Assembly: GCF_003315615.1 (NCBI RefSeq)
Contig: NZ_PDCH01000008.1
Coordinates: 1 to 64,000, forward strand
Direction of reading: 5' to 3'
From: Bifidobacterium xylocopae
GTDB lineage: Bacteria > Actinomycetota > Actinomycetes > Actinomycetales > Bifidobacteriaceae
DNA: 64,000 nucleotides
Numbering within the stretch: position 1 is the stretch's first letter; each line of letters opens with the position of its first letter. Positions 45,755 to 55,071 of this stretch are shown here, piece after piece. The position numbers and the translations under genes are program-made. The notes below the pieces were generated by a model. The model was not told the origin of the DNA and ran no database searches. It saw only the letters and a program-made list of their open reading frames with translations.

Positions 45755-46062
45755 GCTCCTCCTCGGCCGTCATGGGCACACGTCCATGGATAAGCTTAAC
45801 CGGACCTGATGATGAATCGTAGGAGCCGCCATCCCGGTCTGGGCAATGTGATTGAGTGATTCTGGAACATCTCTCCAGATATTCATCAAAGGAACAGCAT
45901 GGCCACGCCTGCTGCCTTTCCCGACAGCGGAATCCAGCCGGCAGCACCGCTGTCATTCGGCCGGCGAAACGCCGTCGCGGCAGGCATGATAAAACTAATG
46001 GATCCGGTCAGGCCGTCCGAGGCGCCCGGCACATTCTGATAGAGCAGAGGAAGTGGTTGCGA
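45755..46062. other. Divergent intergenic region, pstS and MFS transporter
   Basis: No gene is supported. It contains an inverted repeat TCTGGA (45861-45866) / TCCAGA (45874-45879) with 7-bp spacer, a candidate operator. No clear Pho box was recognised. Confidence 0.5.
45861..45879. promoter_or_regulatory. Candidate operator: 6-bp inverted repeat
   Basis: TCTGGA-N7-TCCAGA, located 107 bp from the pstS start and 184 bp from the MFS start. The bound regulator is unknown. Confidence 0.35.
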
Positions 46063-47712
46063 ATGAGGAAACCGGAGCTGGCTGCAAGCAAGCAGGCGCT
46101 CAGCAGGGAAGCGGCCTTCACCGACGGCCACCTGACCCGGCCGGCTCTGATATCCCTGTCCATCCTTACTGCGATCACCTTTCTGGGCAACTTCACCCAG
46201 CTCCAGCTGGCTTCGGCCCTGCCGACGATTGTGGGCGAGTTCGGCATCACGCTGACGACCGGGCAGTGGCTCACCTCCGTCTTCCAGTTGGTGATGGGCG
46301 TGATGGTTCCGCTCACCGGCTTCCTTACCAAGCGCTTCTCCACGCGGCAGATCGTCATCACCTCGATGGCGGTCTTCACACTCGGCTCGATTCTGAGCTG
46401 GCAGTCCACCTCCTTCGCCCTTGTGCTCCTGGGGCGCATACTGGAGGCGGTCGGCACGGGCACCATGTGGCCGGTCCTGCAGATCACGGTCTTCTCCATC
46501 TATCCGCTGGCAAAACGAGGCATGGCCATGGGCACAGTGGGCGTGGCCATGAGCGTCGCCCCGGCGATCGGCCCCACCTTCGGAGGCTGGCAGACCGACT
46601 CGCATGGCTGGCGCTCCATCTTCCTGTCGCTGACGGTCCTGGGGCTCATCGGTCTGGTCGCTTCCACCTTCTGGCTGCATAACTTCGGCGAGACGGACAA
46701 GACGATCAGGACCGACTTCTTCTCGGTGGCCCTCTCGATCTTCGGCTTCGGCGGGCTCATGTTCGGATTCACCAACATCGAGAACTTCCCCATGGCCAAT
46801 CCCATGGTCTGGCTGCCGATGGCCATCGGCCTGGTGGGCATCGTCTGGTTCGTCCTCCGCCAGCTCCACCGGAGCAAGCCCCTGCTTGACCTTCGCGTAT
46901 TGAAGGTCAAGAACTTCACGGTCGGCACCGCCATCGCCTCCCTGTCATTCTTCGCCTTCAGCTCGGTGACCGTCATCCTCCCCCTCTACATCCAGACAGA
47001 CCGGGGTTTCTCCGCCACCATGTCCGGATTGGTCATGCTGCCGGGCGCGATCGGCACCGCCATCGCCCAGTTCTTCGGGGGCCGGCTCCTTGACCGGATG
47101 GGTGCACGGCCCGTTGCCCTGACCGGCTGCACCATTCTGTTCCTCGGCACCGTCGGGATGAGCATGATCGGTTCGACCACTTGGATCGGCATGGTCTCCA
47201 TACTCCAATTCACTCGCCAGATCGGCATGGGCTTCACCCTGATGCCGCTGACCACCTGGTCCCTGAACAACCTGCCGCCCAAGGATCTGTCCGCCGGTTC
47301 TGCCGTGACCAACACGGCCCGGCAGATCGCCGGCGCCGTGGGTGCGCCGGTCCTGGTCATCCTCATGGAGACGATCACCGCCATGCACCACCAGTCGGTC
47401 GGCGGCGGAGCCTCCACCCAGATCGCCTCCAACATCTTCGGCGTCCAATGGGCCCTGCGCATCTCAGGCATGATCTGCTTCGGCATGCTGATCCTGGTCT
47501 ATTTCGGGGTCCGGGGGGCGGACGCGGGCTCCGGCCGCGCCATGACCCGTATGGTCCTGCGCCACATGCACTTCGTCCACGTTCCGGGTGCCGCATCGGC
47601 GCGCAAGGCTTCAACCAGTGAGGCCGAGGCCGACAAGAAGGAGGAGGCCGCGGCCACGCAGATGACCACTCCGGCCATCAACGCACCCGCCAAGCCCATC
47701 GATAAAGGCTGA
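46063..47712 (+). CDS. DHA2-family (EmrB/QacA-like) MFS multidrug transporter
   Basis: 549 residues, about 14 membrane segments. Early FLGNFTQLQLASALPTIVGEFGITLTTGQWLTSVFQLVMGVMVPLTGFLTKRF is the DHA2 motif (motif D1 and A-like loop), and GRILEAVGTGTMWPVLQ is motif C-like. Proton-coupled export of drugs or hydrophobic compounds is expected. The C-terminal 50 residues are charged and cytoplasmic (SEAEADKKEEAAAT). The ATG at 46063 has GAGGAAG about 12 nt upstream. A strong terminator follows. Confidence 0.92.
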   Translation: MRKPELAASKQALSREAAFTDGHLTRPALISLSILTAITFLGNFTQLQLASALPTIVGEFGITLTTGQWLTSVFQLVMGVMVPLTGFLTKRFSTRQIVITSMAVFTLGSILSWQSTSFALVLLGRILEAVGTGTMWPVLQITVFSIYPLAKRGMAMGTVGVAMSVAPAIGPTFGGWQTDSHGWRSIFLSLTVLGLIGLVASTFWLHNFGETDKTIRTDFFSVALSIFGFGGLMFGFTNIENFPMANPMVWLPMAIGLVGIVWFVLRQLHRSKPLLDLRVLKVKNFTVGTAIASLSFFAFSSVTVILPLYIQTDRGFSATMSGLVMLPGAIGTAIAQFFGGRLLDRMGARPVALTGCTILFLGTVGMSMIGSTTWIGMVSILQFTRQIGMGFTLMPLTTWSLNNLPPKDLSAGSAVTNTARQIAGAVGAPVLVILMETITAMHHQSVGGGASTQIASNIFGVQWALRISGMICFGMLILVYFGVRGADAGSGRAMTRMVLRHMHFVHVPGAASARKASTSEAEADKKEEAAATQMTTPAINAPAKPIDKG

Positions 47713-47738
47713 CGGGCCAGCATCCCCGGTCATACAGC

Positions 47739-47775
47739 AGGGCCGGCGGCGCCGACAATGCGCGCCGCCGGCCCT
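47739..47775 (+). terminator. Strong hairpin terminator after the MFS gene
   Basis: AGGGCCGGCGGCGC (47739-47752) and GCGCCGCCGGCCCT (47762-47775): a perfect 14-bp stem, 9-nt loop. It lies between convergent genes and may serve both. Confidence 0.85.
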
Positions 47776-47872
47776 TGGCTCCCGAACCCACTGCCCCCGG
47801 ACCGATGAACCGACATGCCGCAACGGACCTGCCCCTCCCCCGGCAGCATACAGTCCCGGACTGCGTCAGACC

Positions 47873-48703
47873 TCAGCCGCTGGGCACCGGCTGACCCGGG
47901 CAGGAATGCAGGACCGCCAGCATGGCGTCCTTCTCCCGGCCGGTCACGCTCAACCCATACTTGGCCTTGACACCGATCTGCCGGGCCACATAATCACAGT
48001 GGTATTCGGCCCGGGGCGGCAACCAGTAATCCGCCGAGGCCGAACCCTTCTCCTGGTTGGAAGGCCCATCCACGGCCAGCAGATTGTATGGGTCGTTACC
48101 CAGTCGGTAGCGTCGGGCCTGGTCCCAGTCGGCGGCTCCGGAGCGCCAGGCGTTCTCCAAGGCCACGACATGGTCGATCTGCACGGCCGAGCTGGTCCTG
48201 ACCCCCCGGGTGAAGGGGATGGTCCTGCCCGTGTAGGGGTCCTGCAGGGTCCCACTGGCCACCTTGCAGCCGCCTTGAGTGGTGTACCGCACGTTTTTCA
48301 GGTCCCTGGCCAGGACATCCTCACGGATGTTGCAGCCGTCCCCGTCGTCATCGGTCTGTTTGAATCCGAAGGAATCCCGGTTGTAGTGACGGTGGACCCT
48401 GGGCCGGTCGACCACGGGCAGGGAGCCCAAGGTCTGCGCGGCATCGCCGGTGGCGGTGTAACCGCCGGTCATCCTGGAAACCTGCGGGCTCAACCGGGGC
48501 AGGACCAGACCGACGGTGATGCCGACGACGACCGCCAGGACCAGGGCGATCAGGAGCCGCTCGGTCAGGCTGGATGAGCGGAAGCGCACCGAACCGTGCG
48601 ACGGCCTGCTCCACGGGCCCTGTCCGGCACTCCCCCATGCCCCGTATCCCTTCCTGCGTCTGCGCGGGCGATTCGGCCCGTCTGGCCCCATGTATCCACC
48701 CAT
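47873..48703 (-). CDS. Membrane-anchored DUF1524 (HNH-like) nuclease
   Basis: 276 residues. A basic N-terminus precedes one membrane segment (LLIALVLAVVVGITVGLVLP), then an extracellular DUF1524 domain with the HNH-type core QIDHVVALENAWRSGA and NLLAVDGPSNQEKGSASADYWLPP, with conserved cysteines (DGCNI, GGCKV, EYHCDYV, HSCPG). Such secreted proteins are widespread in actinobacteria and are thought to be nucleases. The ATG at 48703 is 1 bp after the AKR stop (TGACATG); a second ATG at 48691 has GGGTGG. Probably reinitiation. Confidence 0.85.
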   Translation of the reverse strand: MGGYMGPDGPNRPRRRRKGYGAWGSAGQGPWSRPSHGSVRFRSSSLTERLLIALVLAVVVGITVGLVLPRLSPQVSRMTGGYTATGDAAQTLGSLPVVDRPRVHRHYNRDSFGFKQTDDDGDGCNIREDVLARDLKNVRYTTQGGCKVASGTLQDPYTGRTIPFTRGVRTSSAVQIDHVVALENAWRSGAADWDQARRYRLGNDPYNLLAVDGPSNQEKGSASADYWLPPRAEYHCDYVARQIGVKAKYGLSVTGREKDAMLAVLHSCPGQPVPSG

Positions 48704-48704
48704 G

Positions 48705-49553
48705 TCAGGCGTAGGTGAAGGTCATGGGATCATGCCCGGCACGGATGGGGCCGTCCAGGGCGTCGATCGCCTCATGCTCGTCGGCTCCCAGACGGAAGGA
48801 GAAAAGGTCAAGGTTCTCCTCCTGCCGCCGGCGGTGGACCGACTTGGGGATGATGATCGTGCCATTCTCGATATGCCAGCGCAGGATGACCTGGGCCGGG
48901 CTGACGCCATGGGACCTGGCGATACGCCCGATCACGCCGTCGCCCGCCTCCAGATCGGCCCCTCGGGCCAGAGGTGAGTATGCCTCCACGGCGATTCCGC
49001 GCTCCTTGCAATACGCGACCGTGTCACGCTGCTGCCATGAGGGATGCAGCTCGATCTGGTCCACGCTCGGGTATTCTCCGGTCTCGGCATGCAGCCGTTC
49101 CAGATGATCCGGCAGGAAGTTGCACACCCCCAGCGTGCGCACACGCCCCTCCCCCCGCAGGCGGTCGAAGGCCCGCCAGGTCCGGTCGGCCCGCCAGTCG
49201 AAGGGCGTGGGCCAGTGAATCATATACATGTCCACGTAATCGGTGCCCAGCGCACCGATCTGCCGGTCGAAGGCCCTCAGGGTCGAATCGTACCCCTGCT
49301 CGGAATCCTTGAGTTTGGTGGTCAGCCACAGATCCTTGCGTCTGTCGCCATCGGCGTATCCAGCCCGGACCAGCCCCCGGCCCACGCCGGCCTCGTTGCC
49401 GTAGCCGGCCGCGGTGTCGATGTGCCGGTAACCGACGGCCAGGGCCGATTCGACCACACCGTCCGTCCGCTCGTCCTCCACCCTCAGGACGCCCAGGCCC
49501 ACCTGTGGGATCACCATCCCGTCGTTCAACCCGATGCCCGGCACCTGCCCCAT
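48705..49553 (-). CDS. Aldo/keto reductase
   Basis: 282 residues, a TIM-barrel NADPH oxidoreductase. Catalytic residues are Asp and Tyr in YRHIDTAAGYGNE, Lys in LTTKL and His in MIHWP. The C-terminal IIIPKSVHRRRQEEN binds the cofactor. It resembles 2,5-diketo-D-gluconate reductases (AKR5), but the substrate is not set. The ATG at 49553 has AAGGAG. Followed by the DUF1524 gene with an almost overlapping start. Confidence 0.93.
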   Translation of the reverse strand: MGQVPGIGLNDGMVIPQVGLGVLRVEDERTDGVVESALAVGYRHIDTAAGYGNEAGVGRGLVRAGYADGDRRKDLWLTTKLKDSEQGYDSTLRAFDRQIGALGTDYVDMYMIHWPTPFDWRADRTWRAFDRLRGEGRVRTLGVCNFLPDHLERLHAETGEYPSVDQIELHPSWQQRDTVAYCKERGIAVEAYSPLARGADLEAGDGVIGRIARSHGVSPAQVILRWHIENGTIIIPKSVHRRRQEENLDLFSFRLGADEHEAIDALDGPIRAGHDPMTFTYA

Positions 49554-49688
49554 GCTCGCTCTCTCCTTAGTCCCGCGCCCCAGGCGTGGTTCGTCATCCG
49601 CTCGTCGTCAGGACCACTCTAGTAGGACCTGCGACCCGACCGGCACCGGTCAGGACATGTGGTCGAATGTGCCAGGACGGGGGACGAC

Positions 49689-49727
49689 GGAGGGCCGGCC
49701 GTCGCGAAGCGCGGCGGCCGGCCCTCC
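49689..49727 (-). terminator. Terminator of the arabinose operon
   Basis: GGAGGGCCGGCCG (49689-49701) and CGGCCGGCCCTCC (49715-49727) form a perfect 13-bp stem, 13-nt loop with an inner CGC/GCG pair, 16 bp past the araA stop. Confidence 0.8.
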
Positions 49728-49743
49728 TGCCGGTCCCTCCGGA

Positions 49744-51261
49744 TCAGTGGCGATCATTCAGCCGACGGTAGATCTCCTCCATCTTCAGGTCCTTCTCGAA
49801 GCGGGCGGGCTCGGTGGATCCGTCGATCACCGCCAGTTCGACGCCTGCGATACGGGCGAAGTCCTCCCAAGCCTCGCGGCCCACAGAAGTGGTCATGCAG
49901 GTGTGATGGGCGGCGCCCGAACGCAGCCAGCATTCGGCGGACACCTTCAGGCTCGGCTGCGGCTTCCACAGGGCGCGGGCGGTCGGCAGCACCTTGAGGG
50001 ATCCATCGGGCTCGACCACGTCGACCACATTCATGACCAGACGGAAGCGCTCACGCATGTCGGCCATGGAGACCACGACCGCGTCCTTGTGCGGGGCCAC
50101 GGAGAAGACCAGGCGAACCGGATCGGACTTGCCGCCGATGCCCAGCGGGTGGATCTCCAGCTTGGGCTTGGCCATGAAGCCCACAGCCGGTGAGACCTCG
50201 AGCATGTGCGAACCCATGATCTCCTCATGGCCGGGTACGAAGTTATAGGAATAGTCCTCCATCAGGGAAGCCCCGCCCTGCAGACCGGCGCCCATGACCG
50301 AGCCGATGCGCACCAGCATGGCGGTCTTCCAGTCCCCCTCGGCCGAGAAGCCGTATCCATGCTCGGAGGGCAGACGCTGGGCTCCCACGCCCGGCAGTTG
50401 GCTGAGCCTGCCCAGGTCCTCGAAGTTGTCGACCGCGGCTGTGGCCCCATAGTCCTCCATCATGTTGACCATGCCGGCCTCTTCCCTGGCGGCGGTGAAG
50501 AGCTCGTCATAGCGGGCGTCCAGGAGCTCGGGGGCCACGTCGTACTTGGCCTTGTAGTCCTCGATCAGCGCCTTGACCTGGTCATCCTTGACCTTGTCCA
50601 CATAGGAGACCAGCTCGTTGACGGCCCAGGTGTTGACCTGACTGCCGAACACACGCTCCGCCTCCGTCTTGTCGCCTTCGGTGACAGCCACATTGCGCAT
50701 GTTGTCGCCCCAGCGCATCACGCGCATGGTCTGAGCCGCGTCCCATCCTGCGCAGGCGCGCGCCCATGTGCCGATGCGTTCGGCCACCTCGGGATCCGTA
50801 TAGTGGCCGACCACGATCTTGCGCGGGATACCCAGGCGGGACAGGATGTAGCCGAACTCGCGGTCACCGTGGGCCGACTGGTTCAGGTTCATGAAGTCCA
50901 TGTCGATGGTGTCCCAGGGGATCTCGAAATGGTGCTGGGTGTTCAGCTGAAGCAGGGGCTTGGTCAGCACTTCCAGCCCACGAATCCACATCTTGGCCGG
51001 TGAGAAGGTGTGCATCCATGCCACCACGCCGATGCAGGCCGGGTCCGCCGAAGCCTCGGTCATGAACCGCTTGATGCCGTCGGAGGACTTGAGGGTGGGC
51101 TTCAGGACCAGCTTGACCGGGATCCTGCCCGTCCTGTTGAGTGCGTCGGCGATTGCCGTGGACTGCTCAGCCACCTGGCGTAGGGCATCCTCGCCGTAGA
51201 GGTCCTGCGAACCGACGCCGAACCAGATCTCCTTGCCTTCGAAGGGGTCCTTCATACTCAT
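49744..51261 (-). CDS. araA: L-arabinose isomerase
   Basis: 505 residues. It converts L-arabinose to L-ribulose with Mn. Family motifs: WFGVGSQDLYGEDALRQVA at the start, WMHTFSPAKMWIRGL, LNTQHHFEIPW, GEGDWKTA-like AEGDWKTAMLVR, and the C-terminal HHTCMTT with metal-binding His. The ATG at 51261 has AAAGGA. Last gene of the araB-araD-araA order on the minus strand. Confidence 0.97.
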   Translation of the reverse strand: MSMKDPFEGKEIWFGVGSQDLYGEDALRQVAEQSTAIADALNRTGRIPVKLVLKPTLKSSDGIKRFMTEASADPACIGVVAWMHTFSPAKMWIRGLEVLTKPLLQLNTQHHFEIPWDTIDMDFMNLNQSAHGDREFGYILSRLGIPRKIVVGHYTDPEVAERIGTWARACAGWDAAQTMRVMRWGDNMRNVAVTEGDKTEAERVFGSQVNTWAVNELVSYVDKVKDDQVKALIEDYKAKYDVAPELLDARYDELFTAAREEAGMVNMMEDYGATAAVDNFEDLGRLSQLPGVGAQRLPSEHGYGFSAEGDWKTAMLVRIGSVMGAGLQGGASLMEDYSYNFVPGHEEIMGSHMLEVSPAVGFMAKPKLEIHPLGIGGKSDPVRLVFSVAPHKDAVVVSMADMRERFRLVMNVVDVVEPDGSLKVLPTARALWKPQPSLKVSAECWLRSGAAHHTCMTTSVGREAWEDFARIAGVELAVIDGSTEPARFEKDLKMEEIYRRLNDRH

Positions 51262-51315
51262 AATGTACTTCCTTTGCTTGCTTGCTGCTGCTGGAAATGG
51301 TTCGAAACGCCAGGC

Positions 51316-52008
51316 TCAGTGCTGACCGTAGACGTTCTGGTAGCGGTCGTTGAGCTTGGCGATGTCGGCCGGATCGATCTCGATGATGTCCCCCAGTTGG
51401 GATGCCGCCCACATGGTATGCGCCACCTCCTCCGTCATGGCGGCCGCCTTGACCGCCGCCTCCGCGTCCCGACCGATGGTGAAGGGGCCATGGTTCTGCA
51501 TCAGGACCGCCGGCGAGTGGGGGTACTGCTTGAGGGTATCGACCACACCCTTGCCGATCTCCTCGGAACCGATCAGGCGGAAGGGCCCCACAGGGACCGG
51601 ACCACCGAACTCATCACCCATCATGGTCAGGCCGCAGGGGATGTTCCTGCCGGTCGCGGCCCAAGCCGTCGCATACGTGGAGTGGGTGTGCACGACACCG
51701 TACACGTCGGGCATGTGCCGGTAAATATAGGCATGGGAGGCGGTGTCGGAACTGGGAGCCTCCGCTCCGTCGACCACGTTGCCCTCCAGGTCGGTGACCA
51801 CCATGGACCGGGGGGTCAGGTATTCGTAACGCACGCCCGAAGGCTTGATCACCATCAGGTCGGCGGTGTGCAGACGCTGGGAGACGTTACCGGCGGTCCA
51901 GACCACCAGATTCCACTTGATCAGCTGCTCATGCAGGCTGGCCACCTGCTCGCGCACCTGCTTGACCTCGGCCCGCACCTCCGGCGAGAAATCAGCCAAT
52001 GTAGCCAT
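51316..52008 (-). CDS. araD: L-ribulose-5-phosphate 4-epimerase
   Basis: 230 residues from the ATG at 52008 (MATLADFS, site TAGGAG). It epimerises L-ribulose 5-phosphate to D-xylulose 5-phosphate, the entry to the bifidobacterial phosphoketolase shunt. Class II aldolase-fold signatures: NVSQRL, IKPSGVRYEYLTP, VVHTHSTYATAWA with metal His, and MQNHGPFTIG. Between araB and araA with short gaps. Confidence 0.95.
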   Translation of the reverse strand: MATLADFSPEVRAEVKQVREQVASLHEQLIKWNLVVWTAGNVSQRLHTADLMVIKPSGVRYEYLTPRSMVVTDLEGNVVDGAEAPSSDTASHAYIYRHMPDVYGVVHTHSTYATAWAATGRNIPCGLTMMGDEFGGPVPVGPFRLIGSEEIGKGVVDTLKQYPHSPAVLMQNHGPFTIGRDAEAAVKAAAMTEEVAHTMWAASQLGDIIEIDPADIAKLNDRYQNVYGQH

Positions 52009-52095
52009 GACAACTCCTATCCGTATTGATGTCAACTGCACAACGTGTTTCGCAACCGATCCGGGCGACGCATCAGCCCGTGGGGGCTGCGGTGA

Positions 52096-53724
52096 TCAGG
52101 ATTGCAGGGGTATGGCCCCGATCGCGGCCCGCTCAATGGGCAGACCCCGCCGCCAGCGGCGGAAGAAGGTCTCGAAGCCCTCCACATCCCTCCCATCGGG
52201 CTGTTCGGTCGTGGATTCGACGGCCGCGAAGACCCGTTGGTCCAGGTAGTCCGCCAGACCCAGTTCGGCGTGGCCCAGGTAGTCGGCCAGAACGGCCATT
52301 CCCCAGGCCCCGCCCTCCGCTGCGGTGGACATGACCTTGATCGGGGCGTCGAACGCGGCGGCCAGGATCTTCTGCGCCACCTTGGGAGTGGTGAACACAC
52401 CGCCGTGGCCCACCAGGGAGTCCACCTGCACGCCTTCGTCCTTGGTCATCACGTCCATGCCGATCTTGACCGGCGAGAAGGCGGAGAGCAGCTGGGCGCG
52501 CATGAAATTGCCCAATCCCATCCGGCTCTCCGGACCGCGCGCGAAGACCGGACGGCCTTCGTCCAGGCCGGCCAGGAACTCTCCCGAGTAGAAGCAGTAG
52601 TTGATCAGCCCGCCGGCATCCGGCTCGCCTTGCAAGGCCGCACGGAAGAGGGTGCCGTACAGGTCATCTGCGCCGATGCTGAATCCGGCGGCCTTGGCGA
52701 AGTCTGCGAAGACCTTGGCCCAGGCGTTCAGGTCCGAGGTGAAGTTGTTGGCATGGCTCATGCCGGCCGGGTCGCCGGCAGGGGTGGTGACCGGATCGAC
52801 CTCCGGGTGCAGAGCCTTCAGCCGCCGCTCCAGCACCACCATGGCGAAGATCGAGGTACCGGCGGAGACATTGCCGGTGCGGGGCCGCACGGCGTTGGTC
52901 GCCACCATGCCGGTGCCCGCATCCCCTTCGGGAGGGGCCAGCGGACAGCCTGCCTCCAAGGTGCCTGTCGGGTCCAGGAGCCGGGCTCCCTCTGTGGTCA
53001 GAGAGCCAGCGTCCTGGCCGGCCACCATGGGCTTGGGCAGCAGATCGGCGATGTCCCAAGGCTGGGCGGCCACCTCGGGCAGGCCCCGGAACAGGTCCAG
53101 CATGCCCTGGTCGAAGACGCGCTTATCGGAGTCGATGGGGAACATGCCGGAGGCGTCGCCGATGCCGATGACCTTTTCGCCGGTCAGCCGCCAGTGCACG
53201 TAGCCGGCAAGGGTGGTGAAGAAGGCCACATGCGGCACGTGCGGCTCCCCGTCCAGGATGGCCTGGTAGAGATGGGCGATCGACCAACGTTCCGGGATGT
53301 TGAAGCCGAAGAGCTCGGAGAGTTCGCGATGGGCACGGCCGGTGTTGGTGTTGCGCCAGGTGCGGAAGGGCACCAGGAGCTCACCTGCAGCATCGAAGGC
53401 CAGGTAGCCGTGCATCATCGCGGAGAAGCCCATCGCGCCGATTCTTGCCAGGCCGCAGCCGTAGCGATCCCTGACATCTGCGGCCAGTGCGCCATAGGCG
53501 GCTTGCAGTCCCCGCCAGACATCCTCCAGGGGGTATGTCCAGAGGCCATCCACCAGCTGGTTCTCCCAGCCGTAATCACCGGAGGCCAGGGTCCTGCAGT
53601 TTTCATCGATCAGGACGGCCTTGATGCGGGTGGAGCCGAACTCGATTCCCAGACGGGTGCGCCCCTCTTCGATGGCCCCTGCCGCTTCGTCCCGCGTGGG
53701 TTCCTGTGCAATCGGATTGACCAT
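52096..53724 (-). CDS. araB: Ribulokinase
   Basis: 542 residues from the ATG at 53724 (site AAAGGAG). It phosphorylates L-ribulose. FGGY-kinase fold: LGIEFGSTRIKAVLIDENC at the N-terminus, SGMFPIDSDKRVFDQ, and C-terminal GHGGVFTTPKVAQKILAAAFDAPI and TAAEGGAWGMAVLA. First gene of araBDA; a 14-bp palindromic operator lies 80 bp upstream. Confidence 0.94.
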   Translation of the reverse strand: MVNPIAQEPTRDEAAGAIEEGRTRLGIEFGSTRIKAVLIDENCRTLASGDYGWENQLVDGLWTYPLEDVWRGLQAAYGALAADVRDRYGCGLARIGAMGFSAMMHGYLAFDAAGELLVPFRTWRNTNTGRAHRELSELFGFNIPERWSIAHLYQAILDGEPHVPHVAFFTTLAGYVHWRLTGEKVIGIGDASGMFPIDSDKRVFDQGMLDLFRGLPEVAAQPWDIADLLPKPMVAGQDAGSLTTEGARLLDPTGTLEAGCPLAPPEGDAGTGMVATNAVRPRTGNVSAGTSIFAMVVLERRLKALHPEVDPVTTPAGDPAGMSHANNFTSDLNAWAKVFADFAKAAGFSIGADDLYGTLFRAALQGEPDAGGLINYCFYSGEFLAGLDEGRPVFARGPESRMGLGNFMRAQLLSAFSPVKIGMDVMTKDEGVQVDSLVGHGGVFTTPKVAQKILAAAFDAPIKVMSTAAEGGAWGMAVLADYLGHAELGLADYLDQRVFAAVESTTEQPDGRDVEGFETFFRRWRRGLPIERAAIGAIPLQS

Positions 53725-53803
53725 TGGTGGACTCCTTTGTAACCGGTTCACGCCCCCCGCCGGCCTCCTGGAACCGCTCCCGGACCTGTTGGAAACACGC
53801 GAT

Positions 53804-53817
53804 TGTGAGCGCTCACA
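53804..53817. promoter_or_regulatory. Operator of the arabinose operon, perfect 14-bp palindrome
   Basis: TGTGAGCGCTCACA, centred on GC, 80 bp upstream of araB and just after the LacI-family gene. It fits the LacI-family operator consensus and is likely bound by that regulator. Confidence 0.75.
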
Positions 53818-53871
53818 TTGCTGACTTGATTATAACCCCATATACGGGTGCGGGCAAGCCGCGGACGGGCG

Positions 53872-54984
53872 CTACAGGTGGCGGACGGCGTGACCCAGGG
53901 ACGAGCGCAGGACCAGATCGGCCTTGATCAGCCCTACCCCGTGCCGGTTGACCGGGAATTCAGCCGGCTGCCCCTGGTCGGTCAGGGCCAGGACCTGGCG
54001 CATGGTGGCCGCGCCCAAGTCCTCGAACCGCGGGTGGACCGTGGTCAGGGGCGGCAGCATGTTGTCCACCGACGGCATATCGTCGAACCCCACCAGGGAG
54101 ATGTCATGCGGGATGCGAAGGCCATGCTCGTGCAAGGCCCGGGCGGCGCCCACGGCCTGGTTGTCGTCGGCCGTGACCACGACCGAGGGCAGGGCGGCGC
54201 CGCTCATCCCCCGCTCATCGATCAGGTGGTTCATCAGGGCGTAGGACTCCCGGGCCTGCCAGGAACGGGTGTGGACCACAGCGGTGCGTATCCGATGGTG
54301 CAGGGCTGCGGCGCGCCAGGAATCCAGGCGGGTCGCGGCATCCCGCCACTCGGCCGGACCGGCTATGTACAAGGCGGTGCGATGGCCACGCGAAACCAGG
54401 AGCCTGGCCACATCCTGCACCGCGCCCCACTGGTCGATGCCGGTGAGGGCGATCCTGCTGGAACGCCGGGACAGGCCCGGCGCCTCGTCCGCCCGCACAG
54501 CACCGTGGGTGGAGGTGACCACCACCCTGGGCTGGCTCACCTGCGCCCTGCAAGCTGCCTCGAACATGGCATCGGTGGGGGTCAGGAATATGAATGCGTC
54601 CACGTTCTGCTGCAGGAACCCTTCGCACATGGCCTCGAAGTCGGTCTGCGTGCAATGGGCCTCGTCCACCATCATCACCGACATGAACAACCCGTGCTCC
54701 CTGGCGATCGACTCGATGGAGGTGATCGACGAGACCGGGCCGAAATGGTCCACACCGCCGGCGATCAGGCCGATTGTGCGTGAGCGGGCGGAGGCAAGGG
54801 CGCGGGCCGAGTTGCTCGGCCGGTAGCCCAACTGTCCAATAGCGGCCTGGACCTTGGCACGGGTCCGGGCGGAGACGTCAGGCGAATGGTTGATGACCCG
54901 GGATACGGTCTGGTGGGAGACCCCGGCCAGCTGCGCCACCTGGAAGATGGACGGGCGGTTGCTGCCCTTCCTGGTCGTCGCCAT
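53872..54984 (-). CDS. LacI-family regulator of the arabinose operon
   Basis: 370 residues from the ATG at 54984 (MATTRKG), with AAAGGAGG upstream. The HTH is PSIFQVAQLAGVSHQTVSRVINHSPDVSARTRAKVQAAI, then a sugar-binding domain ending SLVGFDDMPSVDNMLPPLTTV and NRHGVGLIKADLVLRSS. It precedes araBDA with the operator between, so it is the probable arabinose repressor (AraR/AraQ role). Effector inferred from context, not shown. Confidence 0.9.
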   Translation of the reverse strand: MATTRKGSNRPSIFQVAQLAGVSHQTVSRVINHSPDVSARTRAKVQAAIGQLGYRPSNSARALASARSRTIGLIAGGVDHFGPVSSITSIESIAREHGLFMSVMMVDEAHCTQTDFEAMCEGFLQQNVDAFIFLTPTDAMFEAACRAQVSQPRVVVTSTHGAVRADEAPGLSRRSSRIALTGIDQWGAVQDVARLLVSRGHRTALYIAGPAEWRDAATRLDSWRAAALHHRIRTAVVHTRSWQARESYALMNHLIDERGMSGAALPSVVVTADDNQAVGAARALHEHGLRIPHDISLVGFDDMPSVDNMLPPLTTVHPRFEDLGAATMRQVLALTDQGQPAEFPVNRHGVGLIKADLVLRSSLGHAVRHL

Positions 54985-55071
54985 ATCCCGGCCTCCTTTG
55001 CGCTGACCGCCCAAAGCGGCCCTTCCGAGCTTACTACCCCTTCCGGTGGCGCACCCAAAAGCCTCCGCCCC

